Below are positions 1-10,689 of a stretch of DNA of 64,000 nucleotides, one piece after another. The position numbers and the translations under genes are program-made. This DNA comes from Malachius bipustulatus (taxonomy: Eukaryota; Arthropoda; Insecta; Coleoptera; Melyridae): the NCBI GenBank assembly GCA_910589415.1, contig OU342632.1:31819637-31883636 (forward strand). The letters run 5' to 3'. Below the pieces are notes generated by a model that had not been told where the DNA came from, searched no databases, and saw only the letters and a program-made list of their open reading frames with translations. Positions within the stretch are counted from its first letter, which is position 1, and every line of letters begins with the position of its first letter.

Positions 1-1890
1 ACTGCAATAGAGAAAAAATAATTTATTTTGCATCATTTGAAGCGAAAATTATACGTAATTTGAAAGCCACGAGAACCTTTCTAAATAATCACCCAATATG
101 GTACGAAATTTACGACTCGCAATCAATTTTTAGTGGCACAATTTCAAGACTTTCATAAGCTTAGAATCCATTAATATTACTGACTAAAGGCGGGGAAGAA
201 AAACATGCCTTTCTAAATAAATTGATATTTTTATAATATAAAAGAAAATATTTCTCAATACTCGTATAGAATCATCGATTCAATATATGTAGCCTTTCTA
301 AATAAATTAGATATTTTGAAAGTTTAAAAATTAAAATTTTAATAAGATTTACTAACTTATCCTAGAATTCTCAATTTTCTAGAACATTTTAAATCTTTTC
401 AAAAACTTACAAGAAAAGAAAAAGTGGAAACAAACAACAAATTATTTAGCCTCTCATTGTGTTTTCATGTAATTTACTAGAATAGTCATTCTTAATTATT
501 GCAAAAATGATGTATTTTAAAGTCTTTCTAAATAAAAGTACAACTTTCTAAATATCTTGAACATAAGATCCAATACTTTCTAAAATTACTGCTACAATTG
601 AGAATAAATTATTTGAATAATTTGAAGTGAAAACTATTCGTTATTTAAAACCCGGAGGCCTTTCTTAATAATTTTTCTAAATAAACTAAATATTGTACGA
701 AATTTACGATTCGCAATCAATTTTTAGTAACATAATTTTAAAAGTTTCGAATCCATTAATTTGAATGACTAAAGGTGGGAGGGAAAAATGCCTTTCTAAA
801 TTAATTGATTTTTTATAATAAAAAGCTGAAGAAACTAAGATTAAATGAAACAAAATGGACTATCAGTGAAAAATATTTCTCAATACTCTACTAGAATCAT
901 CGATTTTTTATATGTGGCCTTTCTAAATAAATATTAGCCATTTTCAAAGTTTGAAAATTAAAATTTCAATAAGATTTCAAAACTCTCCTAGAATTCTCAA
1001 TTCTCTAGAATATTTTAAATCTTAAAAAAAAACTTTACAGAAAAGAGAAAGTGGAAACAAATAACAAATTAATTAGCCTATCTAAATAATTACTATAATA
1101 ATTGTTTCATTGTCTTTTCATGTAATTTTCTAGAGTATAGCTTCTTAAATTATTACAAAAAAATAATGTATTTTACCGTCTTTCTAAATAAAAGTCCATC
1201 TTTCTAAATATCTTGAACATAAGATCCAGCACTTTCTAACATTAACTGCTGCAATAGAGAAAAAAAACTTATTTTGAATCATATGAAGCGAAAATTATAC
1301 GTAATTTAAAACCACGAGAGCCTTTCTAAATAATCATTCAATATGGTGCGAAATTTACGACTCGCAATCAATTTTTAGTTACAAAATTATAAGACTTTCG
1401 TAAGCTTAGAATCCACAAAGAGCTACTAAATACGGGGAGAGGAAAATGCCTTTCTAAATAAATTGAAATTTTTATAGTTGAAAAAAACTCGAAAAAAATA
1501 TAAAGCTTGAGAATTTAAAATAAAATGAAATATTTTTAAATACGCCTAGAATCATCGATTCTATATGTAGCCTTTCTAAATAAACATGACATATTTTTAA
1601 AGCTGTAAAAACTAAAATAAAATTAAATAAGATAAATAAGAATAATACGATAAGTATTTTTCAAGACTCTCCTAGAATTCTCAATTCTCTAAAAAATTTT
1701 AAATAAAAAAAACTTTAAGAAAAGGAAAGTATGAAAGCAATTCTAAATAACTCTTCATAAATATGGCATTCAATAGCCGTGCAATATAATCATTCAACTG
1801 ACAGATATATTTTGATAAATAATAGAAAACTAGTCCACCTTTCTAAATAATCAATAAAAAAATGAGAGCAGAATGAAATGCGACCTTTCT
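1..1890. repeat. Tandem array of ~0.6-kb AT-rich unit
   Basis: Three copies can be aligned, starting near 1, 588 and 1244 (periods about 588 and 656), the last running out near 1890; the array probably continues left of the window. Each copy starts with an ACTGC-AATAGAG-like segment, then a GAAATTTACGACTCGCAATC-like segment. The submotif CTTTCTAAATA recurs about 20 times (for example near 78, 209, 292, 522, 793, 918, 1181, 1323, 1450, 1571, 1840, 1884). No coding potential is visible. Confidence 0.8.
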
Positions 1891-2700
1891 AAATACCGCC
1901 CGAGATTGCAGTGATTAGGGATTCTTGAACAAACAAAGGAGTAAGAGAAGAACTCAGACTGATACTGAAGTGGCCTTTCCATTCCAGTCAGATTATCCAC
2001 CTGAAACGTAACGATGTAATTTCGCTCCACAAACACAAAATAAATAGGCCAGGATGTTACGACGTGTGAGCGATCTTATTTTTATTTGTACGCAACGTGT
2101 AGTTATAGTTGTTAATGCGCGGGTAGTTGTTTGAAGTTTGAAGGTCGGCAATGTTTTGGTTCAAGGTGGAGTTGGTAGTGATTTTGACTGGGAGCTATTT
2201 ATAAAACATGAGATCCTGTACGAATTATTTCAGGTAGGCAAAACTCGTCATGAAAAACTCCATAAACAAATAAATTCCACGTTTCCCGAATCCAAGCTGG
2301 GACTTTCATTTTATGCGAGTTAATTATTTCACGGCACGATGCTTTGCCGTTTCCAATTGATTACATAAAGAGAACTGATACCCTGTTATGATGTATTTTA
2401 TTTATGTATAAGTATAAAAAAAACTGGTTGTGCATTTTGCAGACATATTATTAGCCTAGTTTGGGTGTATAGCCTTACAAAGTCACAGATGAATTAACCC
2501 AGAAATGGGCATCTAAACCTTGACAAAGGTAAACATCTGATCCATGACATTATCATGTTCATTAATGCAATATCACGATCAAGTATTAATTAAAATACGC
2601 ACATTAATATAAAATCAGAAGAATTATTGAGGGAACAATTCTAAATTTATTAATTTATTATTTTTTTCAGATATCCTTAGTATTTAATTATTGTAGTGAA
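1891..2700. other. Unassigned intergenic stretch
   Basis: AT-rich sequence with only short chance ORFs. I see no repeat, RNA gene or conserved coding motif in it. Confidence 0.5.
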
Positions 2701-2751
2701 CAATAACAAAAAAATTATGTGACCAAAATTGTGCTGGATTTGGTAAGATAC

Positions 2752-2796
2752 ATTGTACTGATAAGGAACAAGTAGGACGAAACACGTATCTACAAT
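2752..2796 (+). ncRNA. Degenerate hammerhead ribozyme (copy a)
   Basis: Stem I is perfect (ATTGTA 2752-2757 with TACAAT 2791-2796). The core reads CTGATAA rather than CTGATGA, so the G8 position is A; GAAAC follows at 2779-2783. Stem II is badly paired compared with copy c at 3467. The flanks match copy c over roughly 150 bp, so this is a decayed member of the same repeat. The G8 change should abolish most self-cleavage. Confidence 0.6.
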
Positions 2797-3016
2797 TTCC
2801 ACCTTTACTCGCAGCACATCAATGAATGACTTATTGTTTTACAATATGCCATTCATCTCTTGTCTGAAACTGCAATAAATCTTGAAGTGAACTCACGATT
2901 AGTTCTTCAGGCTGATGTCGTTCTGCTTAAACCACACGGAGAACCGTGTAACTGGTTTGCTTAAGACCTAGGGGGCTTCCAGAAATTCGAATACATCCTC
3001 CGGATACTCCAGATGC

Positions 3017-3060
3017 AGCACACTGATGAGCCCAAACAGAGCGAAACACGTGTCTGTGCT
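3017..3060 (+). ncRNA. Hammerhead ribozyme, type I, short stem III (copy b)
   Basis: Complete core: CTGATGA at 3023-3029 and GAAAC at 3043-3047. Stem I is perfect over 6 bp (AGCACA 3017-3022 with TGTGCT 3055-3060). Stem II is 3030-3042 with one C-A mismatch. Stem III is the palindrome ACACGTGT (3046-3053), followed by C17 at 3054, so cleavage is predicted after 3054. Very short palindromic stem III is known from insect and newt satellite hammerheads and from Penelope-like and retrozyme elements, where the ribozyme often acts as a dimer. Confidence 0.8.
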
Positions 3061-3466
3061 TATTTTGGTACTCTGGTGGCTCTGTTGTTGTTTTGATGGA
3101 AGCTCTCTCGATTGAGTGTCAGGCACTGCTGGTGTGACAAATGTTAGGGCGATGGAGGAATACTCCGACCCCACGTAACAGGCTAGTAATTGCACTTTAT
3201 GTGCTTTATACTCAAACGACCTGCATTCATTGCTTATTTGTTGATCGTTGAGTATACTTGCCTATTCTCTTTTATTCATCTCTAACAATGGCTAGTAGAT
3301 CTCATCTACTTCCAAGACATCGAGAGGCACTGCCCTAAGTTTTTGGCACGGATTTTGGCTACCTGGGGTGTATCCTAGGACGCAAGCTGACCCACCATGC
3401 ATTTTATTATATTTTATTAGATTAATCTATCCGCTAAGGTTATCTGATCAAAATTCAAAAGATACA

Positions 3467-3509
3467 TTATACTGATGAGTCCCAAATAGGACGAAACATG
3501 TATCTACAA
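3467..3509 (+). ncRNA. Hammerhead ribozyme, type I (copy c)
   Basis: CTGATGA (3472-3478), strong stem II GTCC/GGAC (3479-3482 with 3489-3492) and GAAAC (3493-3497) give an intact core. Stem I TTATA/TACAA has one mismatch. Stem III (ACATGTAT) is weak, with a C-A mismatch. Predicted cleavage follows C at 3504. The same repeat as copy a, 711 bp away in direct orientation. Core and stem II resemble the classical schistosome/satellite hammerheads; activity is uncertain because of stem III. Confidence 0.7.
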
Positions 3510-3642
3510 CTTCCACCTCTACGCATAGCACAGCACAACATCAATGAATGACATTGTTTTTAAATATATCATTCATCTCTTGTTTAATAAGGAAAAAGAT
3601 TATTAAACATGACTCGAATCATTAAACAGAGCCAAATCTGAA

Positions 3643-3688
3643 GACACGTACAGTCGTTTCGTCCTCCTTAAGAATTCATCAGTGTGCC
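3643..3688 (-). ncRNA. Hammerhead ribozyme, weakened, minus strand (copy d)
   Basis: Read on the minus strand: GGCACA, then CTGATGA (3676-3682), a stem II with an A-C closing mismatch, GAAAC, and CGTGTC (3643-3648). Stem I pairs in 5 of 6 positions including a G-U. The 3' flank (CTTCAGATTTGG) matches that of copy e, which lies about 300 bp away in opposite orientation. Likely a decayed copy. Confidence 0.55.
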
Positions 3689-3947
3689 ATATTAGACTAG
3701 TGAATGTAGTATTGCTGCTGCTCTTAAACCAGTCAACCGAATTTCAGTGACTTAAAACACCGAGCCGATGACGGAACTATCAGCTACGAAGCTTGAGCCT
3801 CCTTGAGACAAGACCCTTCGGTTTTGTGAATTCGACAAGTCTCTGTTGACAGTGATAACCTAAGCTATTTCATTCAGTGTGTAATATTAATCCAAGAAAA
3901 TGTGATACGATGACTCCATGGAATACGTACATACACCAGTGTGATAG

Positions 3948-3993
3948 GGCATGCTGATGAGTCCATGAGGAGGATGAAACAGCTGTCCGTGTC
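3948..3993 (+). ncRNA. Hammerhead ribozyme, type I (copy e)
   Basis: Stem I GGCATG (3948-3953) with CGTGTC (3988-3993): six pairs, two of them G-U. Core CTGATGA (3954-3960). Stem II GTCC/GGAT around a 7-nt loop (3961-3975). GAA 3976-3978, then stem III ACAG/CTGT (3979-3986) and C17 at 3987, the predicted cleavage site. All required core bases are present. Confidence 0.8.
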
Positions 3994-4225
3994 TTCAGAT
4001 TGGGATGACTCAGTTTTCTGTTTGCCGTTGCTTAAAGCAGGTATACCGAGGTACATAAAATAAAACCGATGAAAAGGATGCAAAAAGTGCAACAAATTTT
4101 TTTATAAGCGCAACGAAATTGAGCGAGGGCTTAAAAAGTATGAGGGCTCTAGTCATTTTTATAAACGAGTAGTATACACTTTATTTTCTATTTTCGTCAA
4201 AAATGAAGAATACATTAAATTCATA

Positions 4226-4897
4226 TACAGGGTGTCAATTTGAAAACTTGCCACCCCCGAATTCTCTCTTAAAAAATGTTTCTCAAAGAAATCGCGAAAC
4301 AGGTCAATTTTTAAATTCAATTTACGTTCTATTGACGTATGATTTTTTTTTCAGGGTGTTCATTATTGGCTCAATAATGACATTGTATATTTTTTTAAAT
4401 GGGACTAATTTTTCATGTAGTATCCTATTGTATGGATGAAATTTTTATACATGGTGATAGAAATTAATAGATTTTTCATCACCGTGTACAAAAATTTCAT
4501 CCACACAATAGGATAACGCTTTAAAAGTTACGATAGGGACATGTAAGCCTTTTTCCGATATCTTGAGCCATTTTCAAAACAAGATGCTTTGAAAATGAAA
4601 AACTGCTATTTTCACTTGTTTATAACTCATAAGCTACTCAGTTTAAATTCCAACTGTGAAAACCATTCTTACTGGATTTTCTCAGATAATTTGAAAACAT
4701 ATTCATATACAGGATGTCCTATTTAAAAAAAAAAATAGACAATGTCGTCATTACTGAGTCAAGGAACACCCTGTATAAATTTTTTTATCTCAATAGAATA
4801 TAAACTAAATTGAAAAATAGACCTGTTTCGGGATTTCTTTGAGAAACATTTCTCAAGGGAGAATTCGGGGGGTGGCAAGTATTCAAATTAACACCCT
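4226..4897. mobile_element. Palindromic DNA element with CAGGGTG ends
   Basis: Inverted repeat with TA|CAGGGTGTCAA at the left and TTAACACCCTG|TA at the right. The arms share CAAAGAAATC, GAGAATTC and a CCACCCCC segment, and the centre holds a smaller hairpin around 4440-4500. TA flanks and CAGGGTG termini recur in several elements of this window. No transposase ORF, so it is a non-autonomous element. Confidence 0.7.
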
Positions 4898-4899
4898 GT

Positions 4900-5290
4900 A
4901 TACTGACGAACACCACACTAAATCCCGCGGCGTGTCTAATGTGTAAAGGCGTGGTTCACAGGCGAGTACGATTCCCGAACAGCCTATAAGCTTTTTTGCC
5001 CTATAAAATATTTGCAAATAGGAATAATTATTAGGTCTGCTTTGGAAGGTGGAGTTAGAAAACTTCGGCCTGTGACTAATGAAAGCTCGGGTCGTGACTA
5101 ATGACGCCGAAGTAGCCGAATGTTCTTCCCGTATGTAATACGGCACTTTTCCTCGTGCAACCCGGTATAATATGGGCGGTATTAGAGATGATATATAAAA
5201 GTAGAATTTTTTTTCAAAAATACGAAAATCCAAAATGGCGACCTTAAGAAAAAAAGTACTTGAATAAATTCCTTTTTCGTAATTTATTCG
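4900..5290. other. Unassigned stretch
   Basis: Contains the recurring AAAATCCAAAATGGCGACC motif near 5226-5244 in minus orientation, seen also in the palindromes at 7.3-8.3 and 16.3-16.8 kb. No gene is evident. Confidence 0.4.
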
Positions 5291-5299
5291 ACCATGTAT

Positions 5300-5760
5300 C
5301 TCTATGAAGGCACGCCTCTTCCATCGATTGGCTAGACATTTCTTAAAGAATAGGTCTGTTGTTAACGTATAAGGAGTAGTCTACTCTAGAGCACTCTTTT
5401 TCTAATTCTAGATATACGGGCACCCTGTATACGTATCTCCACCATCACTTCATTGAAGCAGAAATGATCCGAACGACTGTGGTATAATACATCTAGCGGT
5501 TTCCTCATCTCGACGATTCGATCTTCCATCGATTGACCAGACATTTCTCAAGAATCGGTCTATTAACCTTAACCTGTAAGAAGCAGTCCTAATTCTAGAA
5601 AAACTGACTATTTCCAAAAATAAGCGAGATACTCATGATTGTTGAGCTTCGAAAAACGGACACCCTGTATATCTCCACATGCAGCTTCTTGACTTCATCA
5701 CTTCGCTGAAGCAGTCAGAGATGGTTCGAACGATTGGCGTAGAATACATCCTCAGCTGAA
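5300..5760. repeat. Two diverged direct repeats (~230 bp)
   Basis: A segment starting CTTCCATCGATTG near 5317 recurs near 5524, with GACATTTCT, AATAGGTCT/AATCGGTCT and a CACCCTGTATA end in both. Probably a duplicated transposon end; the second copy runs into AAAACGGACACCCTGTATAT near 5650. Confidence 0.5.
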
Positions 5761-6074
5761 TGTCATATTATAATATTTCCGCACATGTTCGAAGGAGTGC
5801 ATGCTGTGTGTAGAGCTACGCTAAAACACCAGTGAAGCTTCCAAAACTGTCGAGATCCACGTCCGGCGTGTATATAAGAGTGCCATTGCAGTAGCTACAG
5901 TCAGTTTAGATTTGAAGTCAGTTTGGATTGGAGTACTACGGAGTGAAAAGCAGTGGTGAAGGAAGTGAGTTGTTGAGACAAGTGAAGTGAAATCAAAGAT
6001 TTAGCACATACTTGTGTTGTGACCGATTTAAATAAAGACTGTTTTTAAATAAAACTCTTTATTGTTTTGAAACA
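5761..6074 (+). mobile_element. LTR-like promoter unit, copy 1 (possible solo LTR)
   Basis: Starts TGTCATATTATA, matching a second copy at 30222. A TATA box (TATATAAG, 5871-5878) lies 30 bp before an arthropod-type initiator TCAGTT (5901-5906), and AATAAA signals follow at about 6030 and 6049. Promoter, leader and polyadenylation signals in ~310 bp fit a long terminal repeat. I could not fix the 3' end or a target duplication, so solo LTR is an inference. Confidence 0.5.
5871..5906 (+). promoter_or_regulatory. TATA box plus initiator
   Basis: TATATAAG at 5871-5878 and TCAGTT at 5901-5906 have canonical ~30-bp spacing for Pol II initiation in arthropods. The second copy near 30341 keeps TATAAGAG but has ACAGTT at the start-site position. 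Confidence 0.6.
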
Positions 6075-6079
6075 ATAAA

Positions 6080-7100
6080 GAGGAAGAACGTTTCAATATT
6101 TTTTTTTATTTTACTACCAAAGAAAAAGTCACGAGAATGATCTAGAATTTCTTTTCGATTCATCCTTGTTTATTTTACTTATATTAAGTTGCACTAGAAA
6201 AAAATCAAACCATAGTAACTTGATCATCTTACCCTCTTACACCTTCTAAAAAAAATCCGTAACTGAAGTAGTGTCTCCCATTATAAACAATCCAGTCAAT
6301 TATTTCAATGAAATTTTCCTAAAGCGATGCAGAATTTAAAATAACCATCCACATTTTCACAAACAAGACAATCGTTGTTACTGCACGCACCGCATAGATT
6401 ATTGTTGCTAAAAAAACAAACAGCGCGCTCTAGATCAGGATTATTGTTTATTAATCAAACAAACTTATTTACTTACACACTCGCACTGTATATAAAGACG
6501 GTGTTAATAATTACTTCATTAAAAGCTCAGATTAGATACTGCCAGAGTAACGTCTATTTTTAAATGACTCAACTCGTGGAAATATTACGAGAAATGCTTA
6601 TCTTTTTAAAGTGTTTGAGTAGAAAATAAGAGGAACACCGCGGCTAATAATAATTTTATTTATTTTTTGGTTATCTACTCGATAACTATTTATGATATTT
6701 CATAAATTTTACGCGTTCTCACTATTATCTAGAAATAATTTATGAACGTAACCACTGATAATTATCGACTATCTTTTTTATTAGAATTTTTTAAATAAAA
6801 CGTTTTCCTTATCAAGCTTGAAGTAATTTCCATGAAGATAATAATAATTATTACTATAATTTATGTTGCAAGGCTAAATGCTTTTGTTCAGTGAGTGCCT
6901 CGAAGAACCAACAAAATAATAAGTATACATATTGGCAATAGAAAAAAAACATGAAAGTGTGTACTTTGGACGCACATTGCTGCAGCACCTCGAATCACAG
7001 ATGACAATGCTACAACAATACTAATTTTAAAGATAAAAAACTGAAACTATGATTCATGTGATATTAAATATAGAACCATAGAATGGCATAATCAGTTTAA
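6080..7100. other. Unassigned AT-rich stretch
   Basis: No gene or clear repeat recognised; only short chance ORFs. Confidence 0.5.
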
Positions 7101-7109
7101 TTGATATTT

Positions 7110-7169
<60 letters not shown>
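7110..7169. repeat. (ATA)n microsatellite
   Basis: About 20 consecutive ATA units. Confidence 0.95.
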
Positions 7170-7170
<1 letters not shown>

Positions 7171-7278
7171 GTCTTTATTAACATCCTCTTCAATTTACAT
7201 AAAAATTAAATCAACTTAATTTTGGGGCGAGATTCAGTTCGTATATTAGTTTAGAATATTAATCTTTTGTATACTAGA

Positions 7279-8280
7279 ATGTGTCCCAGATTCGCGTCTC
7301 TATACAGGGATCTCAGCTCCTATTACACTTACAGCAATGATTAAATGGGGAAAGTTTTAGGGGAAACTCTGTGCATTCGATAACCGGTTTCAGATTTACG
7401 ATCGGTCAATTGGTTTTGGAAATATCGGCCAAAAACCGAAAATTACGGATTTTGTTTTTCGCAATTAAGTCCGAAACGGTTAATTTGACAGCTGTCAAAA
7501 TGTGACATTATCCGGACACTTTTTTAAGACGCATAAGATAGCGTGTATGACAGGTCTCAATCGTCTTTTGTTATTCCGCAACCCGCCTCAACTTTCGTTT
7601 TTCTTATGACCGCCATGTTGAATTTTTCCCTTTTTGAACTCAATTTATTTTTCTGATTACTACACTACGAGTTATAATTTTTTTTTAAATCCAACATGGC
7701 GTCCATAAGAAGAAAAGATAAGAACTAACGATTTTTCGCCATCTTGAAATGCTAGAGACTCGAAAATTGTTTTTGTATTCCTTGTTGAAAAGTGTCCTAA
7801 CAATTAGTATGGTGAAAAATCGATAGCTATTTTTTCTTCTTATGGACGCCATATTGGATTTAAAAAAAATATTATAACTCGTAGTGGTATACATCTTAGT
7901 AATCAGAAAAATACATTGCGTTCAAAAAGGGAAAAATCCAACATGGCAGTCATAAGAAAAACGAAAGTTGAGGCGGGTTGCGGAATAACAAAAGACGATT
8001 GACACCTGTCATACACGCTATCTTATTCGTCTTAAAAAAGTGTCCGGATAATGTCACATTTTGACAGCTGTCAAATTAACCGTTTCGGACTTACTTGCGA
8101 AAAACAAAATCCGCCATTTTCGGTTTTTGGCCGATATTTTCAAAACCAATTGACCGATCGTAAATCTGAAACCGGTTATCGAATGCACAGAGTTTCCCCT
8201 AAAACTTTCCCCATTTAACCTTTGCTGTAGCTGTAATAGGAGCCGAGATCCCTGTATAGAGACGCGAATCTGGGACACAT
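7279..8280. mobile_element. 1.0-kb near-perfect palindrome (foldback/MITE)
   Basis: The ends ATGTGTCCCAGATTCGCG (7279) and CGCGAATCTGGGACACAT (ending 8280) begin two arms of about 465 bp that stay highly similar to a ~70-bp centre near 7780. Inside the arms are the GGCGTCCATAAGAA/CCATATTGGATTT motifs found in other elements here. No ORF for a transposase. A transcript would fold into a very long hairpin. I could not settle a target duplication. Confidence 0.8.
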
Positions 8281-8566
8281 TGTATAGTTTGGATAATTAA
8301 CATACGTCTGCTCTTCCATCTAACCCCTAATTTTTTCGTTTGACCACCAGTGAAAAAATGTAATTTGATTGTGAAGTGGCCAAAATGTTTTTTCTTCAAT
8401 GCAGTGCTAGAAATCGATCAATAAAATCAAAATCAAAAAACTCGTAACAATTATATAATTATTCTAATTAGTTACTTATTAGAGACAGTATACAATTTAA
8501 TCAGTTCGAAGCATGAAAACAAGGTTTTTGCGGCGGCGATAGCGGCCTTATCACTCCGCCGCCGGC

Positions 8567-8600
8567 TATAAAAGCAGAGGGCATCCAAAGAACGGACAGT
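8567..8600 (+). promoter_or_regulatory. TATA promoter of the hairpin-array unit
   Basis: TATAAAAG at 8567-8574 in a GC-rich context. About 30 bp downstream is GGACAGT (8594-8600), an acceptable initiator. A GC hairpin (CGGCGG/CCGCCG with GATA/TATC inside, about 8530-8563) lies just upstream. A start here would place the first conserved-loop hairpin (8601) within the first few bases of the RNA. Confidence 0.6.
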
Positions 8601-9002
8601 GCTTGTTTGGGTACTGACCATCAAGCAATCAACTCCTGCCAGGTGAAATGAGCCTTCAGGAGTCAGCACCACGCGATGGATGTACTGAGTCCACCGACCG
8701 AGTAATCAGGCAGCAAGACGCGAGCTGGGTATTGACCATCGCGCGTTTCATTTCTCTGGTGGGTGTATTGAGCCCCCAGAGATAGGACAGGACCGGGCAA
8801 CCGACGTGCGTGTACTGAGCGCACCGAGGGGCAAAGGACGATGCATTGAGTCGGCCTATCCTAGTCCCATAACTCTCGCCCTGAGGGGAGAACCAGTAAT
8901 TAATTTTCCTTTATTTTCAGTTTGTCAGGCTCACGTCTTATTGAGACGTGGATTAACTAGCACAGGTCTCGTTTGTGCGGCTTGTATTGAGAGCCCACGA
9001 CG
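8601..9002 (+). ncRNA. Array of nine hairpins with a shared loop motif
   Basis: Stems and loops as read: 8601-8626 GCTTG..TGG/CCA..CAAGC, loop GTACTGA; 8632-8663 ACTCCTG..AGG/CCT..CAGGAGT, loop TGAAATGAG; 8674-8696 CG.TGGA/TCCA.CG, loop TGTACTGAG; 8718-8746 ACGCG..TGG/CCA..CGCGT, loop GTATTGA; 8753-8782 TCTCTGG.GGG/CCC.CCAGAGA, loop TGTATTGAG; 8806-8824 GTGCG/CGCAC, loop TGTACTGAG; 8835-8862 AGGA.CGA/TCG..TCCT, loop TGCATTGAG; 8932-8950 CACGTC/GACGTG, loop TTATTGA; 8970-9002 CGT..GTG.GGCT/AGCC.CAC..ACG, loop TGTATTGAG. The stems differ in sequence while the loop keeps TAYTGA, so RNA-level selection is a reasonable inference. TGGCGAC at 9134-9140 may be a primer-binding-site remnant, so the unit could be the LTR/leader of a retroelement. 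Confidence 0.6.
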
Positions 9003-9179
9003 CCTGCTACCTCCCGTTCTCCAGACGGACGAGATTCGAGGCCTGCAAGAACTGATCGCGTGTTCCGGTACGGCAAAGCAGGTGACGCGTACCAGCGAGG
9101 TGGTATGCAATGGTATACAATGGCACACTATATTGGCGACTGTTTACTTATGTTGGCTGCTTAAGAATTTTTGGTAGGT

Positions 9180-10180
9180 ACCAACCCTCTTCAGATTATT
9201 GGTAACTTTTATTAGTACCATTTATCAAATATTCTACCTGTAATTTCCATATTTGATGTATTTTATTTAATTAAAGGCTTGTTATTAGTTTTTTTCATAT
9301 TTCTCTCCAGCGATTTTAAGTTTATTAATCAAGTTATACCGATGTATTGATGAAAAATCGTTTTTTTTTTTTTTTTTGGTCTCTTTACCACCAAATTACA
9401 GTTTTTTATCGCTTAAGTGATGGACCACCACTCGGTACAGCTCCAAAGCGTACAGACGTCCCAGTGCAATCAAGAGTAACCCTACCAAATAGTTGAATCG
9501 CTTCTAAGAAATGTGCCTCTTCAAGAAGCATCGAACGAAATATCAGCCCGACTATTTATTTGTAAACACGGCATTAATTTATTTAACACATTTAATAATA
9601 CAAGAACTCATTCGCCTTGATATCGTACGCGGCGTAACTTCTATACACACTTTATTACGGCATAAACCTGTTTAATTAGCTTTCAAAACAAGCCCCTACC
9701 TCCATAATAAAAAAAGGAAAAAAAATAAATGGAAGCGAAATAGGCCGTACAGAATAAATGAATCATTCTATGTTTGTATGCGCTTTTATTTGCATTACAC
9801 CTGCATCGTGCTAAAATTAAATTAATGGAGTAACGCTGTAGATAAAACGTCATGCCGCTGCTTTCAAGGGACGCGATAGAGGGCACTTTTTAAATTATTT
9901 TTACGCTGTGTAATCAATCATCCTTTGCAGTTTAAACCAAACAAGATTTTATTAGCCCCAGGTCATGCGGTTGAGCTGGTCCAGGTTAAAAATCGATTCC
10001 CTATTATTCCCTCCAACGGTGGGAACATTTCATTACGGAAACCTGGTGCAAATTGATTCAAAATTTTAGATGAAAAGTCGACTCAAACTACCGAGCTCTA
10101 TAATCGAATATTGTACACATCGGCTCATTCAGAATAGGATAATACAGAGACGGTGTAAAAAAAGTGATAAATAGTTATTT
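9180..10180. other. Unassigned stretch
   Basis: No gene recognised. Contains a poly-T run near 9361-9379 and scattered AT-rich sequence. Confidence 0.5.
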
Positions 10181-10181
10181 A

Positions 10182-10264
10182 TGCAACAAGTGCATGCATA
10201 AAGTGGTACTTTTTTTCACGACTGAGCCCAGAAGTGAAAAAAGGCGCTTTATGCATGTGTTGCA
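10182..10264. repeat. Strong ~80-nt imperfect hairpin
   Basis: Arm TGCAACAAGTGCATGCATAA pairs with TTATGCATGTGTTGCA, and inner TTTTTTTCAC pairs with GTGAAAAAA around a loop GACTGAGCCCAGAA. A second hairpin, ACGAGTGACTTC with GAAGTGACTCGT (one mismatch), follows near 10279-10312. More probably a MITE core than a microRNA precursor. Confidence 0.5.
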
Positions 10265-10689
10265 CACAAAATTTTATCTACGAGTGACTTCAAAAAGAAT
10301 GAAGTGACTCGTATTATAAAACACATAAGATTTTGTGTAACCACATTAGATTGAAAAATAATCCCTTCTGGTGGTAACTAAACGACACAAAACACAAAAT
10401 AATTTTACATAGATCTGCCGATCTGCGAATAAACGATGACGTTTCTCTAGTAGGTGGTGTATTCATCAAGCTTTAGGGAGCGGTTCGGACTACTTATGTA
10501 ACCACTCGCGCTCGGGCCGCTCTCTAGAACTTGTACTTAATCGTTGCCTGGCCGGCACGCAGTGACGAGTTGCACCTATTTTACGTCTCTGCCGTCATGT
10601 TCAATAATAATTATTGAACATATGACGTTCTAAGCCTTACTAGATTTCGAGCAATCACAGCCAAATATGTTATTGTACAGGAACGCCAT

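Noticed and set aside
8806..9177. 123-codon ORF on plus over the hairpin array
   Set aside because: It overlaps the hairpins, shows no recognisable domain, and its length is explained by the GC-rich composition. The RNA structure explains the sequence better.
10182..10264. microRNA precursor
   Set aside because: Arms contain long A/T runs and the hairpin continues into a second inverted repeat; more like a MITE core, with no evidence of a mature product.
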